Shown piece after piece: positions 5,489-9,972 of a stretch of DNA of 9,972 nt. Origin of the DNA: Nitriliruptoraceae bacterium (GTDB lineage: Bacteria > Actinomycetota > Nitriliruptoria > Nitriliruptorales > Nitriliruptoraceae). The stretch's first letter is position 1, and each line of letters starts with the position of its first letter. A model generated the notes under the pieces. It searched no databases. It was given only the letters and a program-made list of their open reading frames with translations, and had not been told where the DNA came from. The stretch lies in contig SKTG01000372.1 of assembly GCA_007118045.1 (NCBI GenBank), positions 1 to 9,972 on the forward strand. The letters run 5' to 3'. The translations under genes and the position numbers were made by a program.

Positions 5489-6160
5489 GTGTCCCCGGAC
5501 GGCGAACTGCTCGCCGCGAGCGAGCCGGTCCGGGCGCGCTTCGAGGCGCGGCACGACGCCCGAGAGATCGGGTTGGCCGCCTCCCGGGATGCCACCCGCG
5601 CCGCGGCGAGCGCGATCCGGGCCGTCCATCGCGACGAGCTCGAGCGAGCCGAGGATCTCGTCGAGCAGGCCCGCGGCCATCTGGCGACCGCGGTCGACGC
5701 CTGTGAGCCGCACCCGACGGTGCGCCACGCAGGCTTCGTGACCGATGCCGCCAAGGAGGTCGCGGAGGCCGTGCTCACCCGCGCCGCGGTCCTCGAGATC
5801 GTGCTGCCGGGGCCCGAGGAGGTCGGGGTCGACGACGTCGCCTGGCTCCACGGCCTCGCCGAGACCGTCGGCGAGCTGAGACGGGCCTGCCTGGACCGTA
5901 TGCGAGCCGGCGAGCTCTCCACGGCAGAACGCCTCCTGGACCGCATGCAGGAGATCCTCGCGGTGCTCGTCACGATCGACGTGCCCGACGCCCTGACCCG
6001 GGGTCTGCGCCGAGCGACCGACGGCGCCCGGGCCATCACCGAACGCACCCGCGGCGATCTCACGACGGCCGTCGGACAGCGTGCGCTGCGCGATGCCCTC
6101 GAGGCGCATCGTCACGCTCTCGACCGCGCCACCGAGGCTCGGAGCGATACCGGCCGCTGA
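5489..6160 (+). CDS. Translin-family (TRAX/translin-like) nucleic-acid-binding protein
   Basis: 223 residues, almost all alpha-helical. The second half matches the archaeal translin family closely: WLHGLAETVGELRR (119-132), LDRMRAGELSTAERLLDRM (135-153), then DVPDALTRGLRRATD (164-178) and ERTRGDLT (185-192), the family's most conserved run. The first half fits too: AAASAIRAVHRDELERAEDL (38-57) and GFVTDAAKEVAEAVLT (82-97). Eukaryotic translin and TRAX form barrel-shaped octamers that bind and cut RNA. TRAX nucleases use closely spaced acidic residues; E90 and E93 in KEVAEA could correspond, but catalysis is not proven. The GTG at 5489, 2 nt past the glpR stop, is preferred; an in-frame GTG at 5441 with AGGA 6 nt upstream would add 16 residues read in another frame through glpR. 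Either way the gene is coupled to glpR. Function in bacteria is unknown to me. Confidence 0.85.
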   Translation: MSPDGELLAASEPVRARFEARHDAREIGLAASRDATRAAASAIRAVHRDELERAEDLVEQARGHLATAVDACEPHPTVRHAGFVTDAAKEVAEAVLTRAAVLEIVLPGPEEVGVDDVAWLHGLAETVGELRRACLDRMRAGELSTAERLLDRMQEILAVLVTIDVPDALTRGLRRATDGARAITERTRGDLTTAVGQRALRDALEAHRHALDRATEARSDTGR

Positions 6161-6210
6161 CGTGCCGTCAGGCTCCTCGGTACCGGCTCGGCCGTCGCCA
6201 CGAGCCGGCG

Positions 6211-6240
6211 TTGGCGACCCGTCGCCCCCGTGGCTACCCT
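6211..6240 (+). promoter_or_regulatory. Possible promoter upstream of tRNA-Ala
   Basis: TTGGCG (6211-6216, 4/6 to TTGACA) and TACCCT (6235-6240, TAnnnT) are separated by 18 nt. A start near 6248 would give a precursor leader of about 90 nt before the tRNA. The remaining part of the 6161-6339 gap shows no gene. Confidence 0.35.
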
Positions 6241-6339
6241 GCGCGCCTGCTCTGCGTGGTCGTGCCCGGCACGCGCTCGACGGCCACGCTCTCGAGCCCC
6301 GCACGTCGTGGTCCGCGGTGAAGCGGCGCGCGTGCATCC

Positions 6340-6413
6340 GGGGGTGTAGCTCAGTTCGGCAGAGCACCTCGTTCGCAACGAGGGGGCCGTCGGTTCAAAT
6401 CCGATCACCTCCA
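6340..6413 (+). tRNA. tRNA-Ala (anticodon CGC)
   Basis: A full cloverleaf can be drawn. Acceptor stem GGGGGTG (6340-6346) pairs with CACCTCC (6406-6412), including the G3-U70 wobble that marks alanine tRNAs. D stem GCTC/GAGC (6349-6352 and 6362-6365). Anticodon stem CCTCG/CGAGG (6367-6371 and 6379-6383) with loop TTCGCAA and anticodon CGC at 6374-6376, reading GCG. T stem GTCGG/CCGAT (6389-6393 and 6401-6405) with loop TTCAAAT. The variable loop is 5 nt and the discriminator base is A6413. CCA is not encoded (CCC follows), so it must be added after transcription. Confidence 0.97.
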
Positions 6414-6419
6414 CCCACA

Positions 6420-6449
6420 CGCGATCCCGCCGGTGACGGCGGGATCGCG
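6420..6449 (+). terminator. Strong hairpin terminator after tRNA-Ala
   Basis: A perfect 12-bp stem, CGCGATCCCGCC (6420-6431) with GGCGGGATCGCG (6438-6449), closes a 6-nt loop GGTGAC. It begins 7 nt after the tRNA. The 3' flank has only a short GTTC, not a real T-run, as often in GC-rich actinobacteria. It should separate the tRNA transcript from rsmI. Confidence 0.8.
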
Positions 6450-6537
6450 GCGTTCGGGCCCGGGCTGGGTCGTGGTCGCGACGCCGTAGGCTGCGTTCGG
6501 GGTCGCGGGACGGGCCGAGGCGAGCGGAGGAGCGGAG

Positions 6538-7377
6538 GTGACCGGCACGCTGGTCGTCGTCGCCACGCCCATCGGCAACCTCGAGGATCTCTCGCCGCGC
6601 GCCGCCAGGACGCTGCGAGAGGTGGACCTGGTGCTCGCCGAGGACACGCGGCGGACCGGACGGCTCCTGGCGCACGTCGGTAGCCAGGTGGGCCAGCGGG
6701 CGCTGCACGAGCACAACGAGCGCGAGCAGGTCGGCGAGGTGCTCGACCGCCTGCGTGAGGGGGCCCGAATCGCGCTGGTCTCGGACGCGGGCACGCCTGC
6801 GGTCTCGGACCCCGGCTACCGCCTGCTGCGGGCGTGCGCGGACGCGGGCGTGCGCATCGAGCCGATCCCCGGTCCGTCCGCCGCCATGGCCGCCCTGGTG
6901 GTGTCGGGCCTGCCCACCGATCGCGTTGCCTTCGACGGCTTCCTACCGCGCAAGGGAGCGGCGCGACATCGCCGCCTGATCGAACTCGGGGACGAGACGC
7001 GCACCATGGTGCTCTACGTCGCCCCCCATCGCGCCGCCACGGATCTGGGTGACCTCGCGGAGGCATGCGGCGCCGACCGACCCGCGGCGCTGTGCCGCGA
7101 ACTCACCAAGTTGCACGAGGACGTGATGCGCGGCTCGCTCGCGGAGCTGGCCGCCTCGGTGGACGCGGGCGTCCGGGGGGAGCTCACGCTCGTGCTGAGC
7201 GGCCGTCGCCTCGACATGGCCGCCGCGACGCCGACCGCGCAGGAACTCGTCGACCGGGTGCGTGGACTCATCGCCACCGGTAGCACGAAGAAGGCGGCGA
7301 TCGCCCAGGTCGCCGCCGCTGCCGACCTTCCCAAGCGCGAGGTCTACCAGGCGGTCCTCGACGCCGGCGGTGGGTGA
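6538..7377 (+). CDS. rsmI: 16S rRNA (cytidine1402-2'-O)-methyltransferase
   Basis: 279 residues, typical length. RsmI uses SAM to methylate the 2'-O of C1402 in the ribosomal P site. Seen: LVVVATPIGNLEDLSPRA (5-22), the start of the tetrapyrrole-methylase fold; AEDTRRT (34-40); VSDAGTPAVSDPG (81-93), the SAM-site loop; PIPGPSAAMAAL (109-120); GFLPRKG (134-140); and ELTKLHED (188-195), also an RsmI mark. The usual Y-E-(A/S)-P-H-R motif reads YVAPHR (160-165), Val replacing Glu. Residues 233-279 form the small C-terminal helical domain (ELVDRV, GSTKKAAIAQVA, PKREVYQAVL). The GTG at 6538 has GGAGGAG 5 nt upstream. A TAGGCT box (6487-6492), like that before galU, could be its -10. It follows the tRNA terminator and converges with the proline-rich ORF. 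Confidence 0.96.
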   Translation: MTGTLVVVATPIGNLEDLSPRAARTLREVDLVLAEDTRRTGRLLAHVGSQVGQRALHEHNEREQVGEVLDRLREGARIALVSDAGTPAVSDPGYRLLRACADAGVRIEPIPGPSAAMAALVVSGLPTDRVAFDGFLPRKGAARHRRLIELGDETRTMVLYVAPHRAATDLGDLAEACGADRPAALCRELTKLHEDVMRGSLAELAASVDAGVRGELTLVLSGRRLDMAAATPTAQELVDRVRGLIATGSTKKAAIAQVAAAADLPKREVYQAVLDAGGG

Positions 7378-7387
7378 GCCGCGGGCG

Positions 7388-7735
7388 TCACCGGGTACGC
7401 ATCGGCACGGGTTCCGGCTCTGGCTCCGGCTCCGGGGAGGGCGGCACGGGATCGGGCGATGGCGCCGGGGGATGCGGATCCGGGGGGAGCGGATCCGGTG
7501 AGGGGCTCGGCGCGGGCGGGGCCGGCTCGGGCTGGGGCACCGGCCCAGGGGAAGGATCCGGCGAGGGTGGTAGTGGGCCAGCGGTTCCACCTCGCGAGGT
7601 CCCATCTACCGTGGGCCCATCTACCGTGGGCCCATCTACCGTGGGCCCATCTCCCGGGGGCCCATCTCCCGGGGGCCCACCTCCCGCATGCCCCCTTGCG
7701 GAGGGCTCTGGCCGGCTCGTCGTCGTGGTCGCCAC
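7388..7735 (-). CDS. Hypothetical proline-rich, repeat-containing small protein
   Basis: 115 residues, not recognised. The GTG at 7735 has a perfect AGGAGG (7746-7741) exactly 5 nt upstream, the best ribosome-binding site in the window, and a TACGGT -10-like box lies at 7791-7786. The protein starts MATTTTSRPEPSARGH, runs through two PPGDG and three PTVDG repeats (residues about 21-45), and continues as Pro/Ser/Asp/Glu-rich sequence ending in PEPEPEPEPVP and a basic MRTR. No signal peptide, membrane segment or fold is visible. GC at third positions is about 70%, lower than the neighbours, and every Asp codon is GAT, owing to the DNA repeats and repeated CCGGATCC words. This may be a young, repeat-built gene or non-coding DNA. 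It ends 10 nt from the rsmI stop on the other strand. Confidence 0.42.
   Translation of the reverse strand: MATTTTSRPEPSARGHAGGGPPGDGPPGDGPTVDGPTVDGPTVDGTSRGGTAGPLPPSPDPSPGPVPQPEPAPPAPSPSPDPLPPDPHPPAPSPDPVPPSPEPEPEPEPVPMRTR
7434..7456 (+). other. Potential G-quadruplex motif downstream of rsmI
   Basis: Four G-runs of three or more (7434-7437, 7439-7441, 7448-7450, 7454-7456) are separated by loops of 1, 6 and 3 nt, fitting the usual G3+N1-7 rule. The surrounding 7400-7575 plus strand is strongly G-rich. Folding is possible but not shown. Confidence 0.5.
7601..7687. repeat. 15-bp tandem repeat (minisatellite), about 5.8 copies
   Basis: Units begin at 7601, 7616, 7631, 7646, 7661 and 7676 (the last is partial, to 7687). 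The first three read CCCATCTACCGTGGG identically; the next two read CCCATCTCCCGGGGG identically; the last has diverged. The period of 15 nt is a multiple of three, so copy-number change keeps frame, and on the minus strand it encodes the PTVDG/PPGDG repeats of the proline-rich ORF. Two blocks of identical copies suggest recent expansion. GGGCCC palindromes form at unit junctions. Confidence 0.95.
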
Positions 7736-7747
7736 GGTGACCTCCTA

Positions 7748-8131
7748 GCCGCTCGCGTGGGCTCGCGGAACTCCGGAGACCTGCGACCGTAGCGCTCGTC
7801 GAGCCCCCGAGCCGTCCGCGCGTACCCATGCGGGCAGCGGACGGGAAGGAGAAGGCGGTGGCCGACCGACCGGAGTGACCCCCCCGTAGCGGCCCCCCAC
7901 CCGTTGGTAAGGTCCGAACCGGCCCGCCCCCGTCGGCGGGCACTTGCACGCCGGGGCGGTCCGGGGGCACCCGTCTTCCGGTCCCACTGTGCAGCCATGG
8001 GTGTGTAGCCATGGGCGCAGCGACCGCAGGTCGTGCTGTAGCCAGGCGCGTCGGTGGACCGAGACAGACCGCGCGTTCATCGGGGTCACGGCCCCACGCC
8101 AAGACCCAGACCCCGCGACCAAGGGCCGTCC
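7748..8131. other. Intergenic region upstream of tatD
   Basis: About 385 nt without a credible gene. It should hold the divergent promoters of the proline-rich ORF (TACGGT at 7791-7786, minus) and of tatD (TAAGGT at 7908-7913, plus). Runs of seven C (7879-7885) and six C (7893-7898) lie before the latter. A hairpin at 7922-7941 is listed separately. AGCCATGGG occurs twice near 7993-8015. The frame upstream of tatD is open from a GTG at 8054, but these 26 codons encode Arg/Pro-rich sequence unlike the family. Confidence 0.6.
7908..7941 (+). promoter_or_regulatory. Possible tatD promoter with a hairpin at the transcript 5' end
   Basis: TAAGGT (7908-7913) would start transcription near 7920. 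A perfect 7-bp stem GCCCGCC/GGCGGGC (7922-7928 and 7935-7941) with a 6-nt loop lies right at that point, so the RNA would begin with a hairpin and have a leader of about 210 nt before tatD. No -35 box is clear, and no known riboswitch class is recognised. Confidence 0.3.
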
Positions 8132-8917
8132 GTGTACGTCGACACGCACTGCCACCTCGACCACCACGAGGGCCTCTCGCCGACCGAACAGGTCGAGCGG
8201 GCCCGCGCGGCCGGTGTGGGGCTGATGGTCACCGTCGGGACCGACATGGCCTCGTCGACGCGCGCGATCGCGACCGCGAACCGGTTCGACGACGTGCGGG
8301 CCGCGGTCGGCATCCACCCGAACGACGCCATCGAGGCGACCCCGCGAGTACTCGAGGTGATCGAGCAGTTGGCCGGTGACCCCGTGTGCGTGGCGGTCGG
8401 CGAGACCGGCCTCGACTTCTACCGCGACCACACCACCCCGCAGCAGCAGGAGCCCTCGTTCCGCGCCCACATCGAGATCGCCAAGCGGCAGGACCGCGCC
8501 CTGGTGATCCACTGCCGCGAGGCCTGGCAGGAGACCCTCAAGGTCCTCGACGATCAGGGCGCTCCCGACCGCGTGATCATGCACTGCTTCTCCGGCGATC
8601 TGGAGGTGACGCGCCAGTGCGTCGAGGCGGGCTACTTCGTCTCGTTCGCAGGCAACGTCACCTTCCAGAACGCGACCTCCCTGCGCGAAGCCGCAGCGGT
8701 GGTCCCACCGGAGCTGCTCCTGACCGAGACCGACAGTCCCTTCCTCACCCCCCACCCCCACCGGGGTGAGCCGAACGACCCATCGTTCGTTCCGCTCACC
8801 CTCCACGCGCTCGCCGAGGTCCAGGGCCGCGCGTCGTCCGAGCTCCGATCGGTCGTCGCGGCCAACGCCGAGCGCGCCTTCGCCCTGCCGGTCGGCGGGG
8901 TCCTCGACCCCCGCTGA
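8132..8917 (+). CDS. tatD: TatD-family metal-dependent hydrolase (DNase-like)
   Basis: 261 residues, normal for the family. TatD proteins are TIM-barrel enzymes of the amidohydrolase type with two metal ions, with 3'-5' exonuclease or D-aminoacyl-tRNA deacylase activity reported in different members. All ligands are present: H6 and H8 in DTHCHLD (4-10); E91 in VGETGLDFYRD (89-99); H127 in VIHCREA (125-131); H151 in MHCFSGD (150-156); and D201 in LLTETDSPFLTPHPHRG (196-212). IHPND (61-65) and GYFVSFAGNVTF (167-178) are further family marks. The GTG at 8132 has AAGGG 6 nt upstream and places the first metal motif at residue 6, as usual. In many actinobacteria tatD lies before an rpf gene and ksgA; the next gene here agrees with that order. 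Confidence 0.95.
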   Translation: MYVDTHCHLDHHEGLSPTEQVERARAAGVGLMVTVGTDMASSTRAIATANRFDDVRAAVGIHPNDAIEATPRVLEVIEQLAGDPVCVAVGETGLDFYRDHTTPQQQEPSFRAHIEIAKRQDRALVIHCREAWQETLKVLDDQGAPDRVIMHCFSGDLEVTRQCVEAGYFVSFAGNVTFQNATSLREAAAVVPPELLLTETDSPFLTPHPHRGEPNDPSFVPLTLHALAEVQGRASSELRSVVAANAERAFALPVGGVLDPR

Positions 8918-8928
8918 CTGCGGGGACG

Positions 8929-8959
8929 TCGGGCGTCGACCACCCGGTCGGGCGCCCGA
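8929..8959 (+). terminator. Hairpin terminator after tatD
   Basis: Twelve nt after the tatD stop, TCGGGCG (8929-8935) pairs with CGCCCGA (8953-8959). The stem continues through a G-U and a C-G pair, and after one bulged G through GACC/GGTC (8938-8941 and 8946-8949) to a 4-nt loop ACCC. The total is 13 pairs with one bulge. No T-run follows. It suggests that the next gene has its own promoter. Confidence 0.65.
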
Positions 8960-9046
8960 GTGCGTCCGGCGACGAGCCGAGCACCCCACGCCCTAGATCC
9001 GCTCGGCCCTCTCCCGGGTCGACCGACCTGAAGGACGAACTCCATC

Positions 9047-9972
9047 GTGAGATCCCATTCCCGCTCCCGTGTCATCACCCGCCGCATCTCCGTCACGCTC
9101 GGGGTCGCCGCGCTCGCCAGCGCCGCCTTGGCCGCCACTGCCGTCGGCACCCCGCTCACGGTGGTCGCCGACGACGAGGTCATCGACCTGCGCACCAACG
9201 CCGACACCGTCGGTGAAGCTCTGGACGAGGCCGACGTCGACCTCGGCCGCGACGACGCGGTCGAGCCGGCTCCCGAGACGCCGGTCGAGTCCGATCTCGA
9301 GGTCGAGGTGACCCGTGCGGTCACCGTCGACATCGAGGTGTCCGACGACGTCGACCGGCGCGTGAGCGCCCCCGCCGAGACGGTCGAGGAGGTCCTCGAC
9401 GCGGCTGGACTCGACGAGGTCGTCGAGGACGACGACGTCGAGGTCGAGCCCGCGATCGACGAGCCCGTCAGCGACGGCGACACCATCTCCGTCGAGCAGC
9501 CGAGCGAGGTCGTCGTCGTCGTGGACGACGAGGAGCGCGAGCTCACCACCCACGCCGAGACCGTCGGCGAGGCCCTCGACGAGGCCGAGATCGAGGTCGG
9601 CGAGGACGACATCGTGGACCCCGAACCGGAGCTCGCCCTGCTCGAGACCCCGACCGTGACGGTGCAGCGGGTCGAGATCGAGGAGCAGACCGAGGAGGTC
9701 GTGCTCGAGCACGACGAGCAGCGTCGCGAGACCGACGACCTCGAGCGTGGCGAGACCCGGGTCGAGGCGGCCGGTGATGACGGCCTGCTGATCGAGACCT
9801 ACGAGGTCACCCTGACCGACGGTGAGGAGACCGACCGCGAGCTCGTCGACGAGACCGAGGAGTCCGCACCGGTCACCCGCGTCGTGCTGGTGGGCACCGC
9901 CGAGCCCGAGCCCGAGCCGGCACCGTCATCCAGCTCCGGGTCGTCCTCCAACGGTTCGTCGAGCGGTTCGTC
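9047..9972 (+). CDS. Exported DUF348/G5-domain protein, probable RpfB-type resuscitation-promoting factor, 3' end cut by window
   Basis: 308 codons are visible and the frame is still open at the window end. Basic residues 2-13 and a hydrophobic stretch (14-34) form a signal or anchor. Three DUF348 (YabE-like) repeats follow: about 37-90, 92-152 and 155-212, each with a TVGEALDEA or TVEEVLDAA phrase (54-62, 112-120, 172-180). Residues about 216-284 fit a G5 domain, followed by EPEPEPAP and a Ser/Gly linker (285-308+). This order is that of RpfB, where a lysozyme-like Rpf domain follows that cleaves peptidoglycan and wakes dormant cells; other C-terminal domains (LysM, 3D, NlpC) are possible and would lie past the window. 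The visible part is very acidic (89 Asp/Glu in residues 41-290) with no lysine. The GTG at 9047 has AAGGA 11 nt upstream, somewhat far. The gene follows tatD after a terminator hairpin. Confidence 0.85.
   Translation, partial: MRSHSRSRVITRRISVTLGVAALASAALAATAVGTPLTVVADDEVIDLRTNADTVGEALDEADVDLGRDDAVEPAPETPVESDLEVEVTRAVTVDIEVSDDVDRRVSAPAETVEEVLDAAGLDEVVEDDDVEVEPAIDEPVSDGDTISVEQPSEVVVVVDDEERELTTHAETVGEALDEAEIEVGEDDIVDPEPELALLETPTVTVQRVEIEEQTEEVVLEHDEQRRETDDLERGETRVEAAGDDGLLIETYEVTLTDGEETDRELVDETEESAPVTRVVLVGTAEPEPEPAPSSSSGSSSNGSSSGS

Noticed and set aside
6112..6714. Minus-strand ORF crossing the tRNA with the phrase VIGFEPTAPSL
   Set aside because: That phrase is a well-known artefact of translating a tRNA gene on the reverse strand.
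7601..7687. CRISPR-like array
   Set aside because: The units are 15 bp and directly adjacent, with no unique spacers; it is a minisatellite.
7374..7748. A Gly/Ser-rich plus-strand ORF starting in the rsmI stop (GTGA overlap)
   Set aside because: It lacks a good ribosome-binding site and has no signal peptide or domain. The minus-strand ORF on the same DNA has a perfect AGGAGG. Third-position GC does not separate the two, so some doubt remains.
7864..7905. 6C RNA motif suggested by two C-runs
   Set aside because: The flanks of the C-runs do not form the two stems that this RNA class needs.
8054..8131. Upstream GTG start for tatD
   Set aside because: It would add 26 Arg/Pro-rich residues with no match to the family; the GTG at 8132 places the metal-binding HxH motif in the usual position.
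8918..9046. c-di-AMP (ydaO-type) riboswitch before the Rpf-like gene
   Set aside because: Such riboswitches precede many actinobacterial rpf genes, but the 129-nt gap contains a terminator hairpin and none of the conserved ydaO sequence blocks that I can recognise.
8993..9712. A 239-codon minus-strand ORF rich in Leu, Asp and Val
   Set aside because: It is the reverse reading of the acidic DUF348 repeats (GTC/GAC/GAG codons) and has no domain of its own.

Overview
The window is a high-GC stretch with about a dozen genes. GC-ending codons, frequent GTG starts, TAnnnT-type -10 boxes and gene content all point to an actinobacterium (Actinomycetota). The gene order SAF/RcpC-like protein, FmdB-type zinc ribbon, 5-formyl-THF cyclo-ligase, divergent galU and moeA matches the mycobacterial neighbourhood Rv0990c-Rv0996 as I remember it. 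The archaeal-type translin gene and the extremely acidic exported protein suggest a lineage away from the well-studied Streptomyces and Mycobacterium, but the species cannot be fixed from the sequence.

Left part (1-1785, minus strand): a truncated membrane-anchored SAF-domain protein; an FmdB-family zinc-ribbon protein that resembles the mycobacterial redox-regulated chaperone Ruc; and a 5-formyltetrahydrofolate cyclo-ligase. A CIRCE element (the HrcA heat-shock operator) lies between a plausible promoter and the zinc-ribbon gene, so this gene is very probably heat-shock controlled.

Centre (1925-6160, plus strand): galU, moeA/glp (GTGA overlap with galU), moaC, a SepX/GlpR-like membrane protein and a translin-family protein. 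In actinobacteria the gephyrin-like MoeA homologue Glp and its membrane receptor GlpR act in cell division; here moaC sits between them. The translin-family gene starts 2 nt after the glpR stop, or overlaps it, an association I do not know to be described.

Right part (6161-9972): tRNA-Ala(CGC) with a strong terminator hairpin; rsmI (16S rRNA C1402 2'-O-methyltransferase); a low-complexity region with a proline-rich minus-strand ORF, a 15-bp minisatellite and a possible G-quadruplex; a 396-nt gap with a possible structured leader; tatD (metal-dependent hydrolase); a terminator hairpin; and the start of an exported DUF348/G5 protein, probably the RpfB-type resuscitation-promoting factor that often follows tatD in actinobacteria. 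Its catalytic domain would lie beyond the window.

The points most worth following up are the CIRCE-controlled Ruc-like gene, the GlpR-translin gene pair, and the repeat-built proline-rich ORF with a perfect Shine-Dalgarno sequence.
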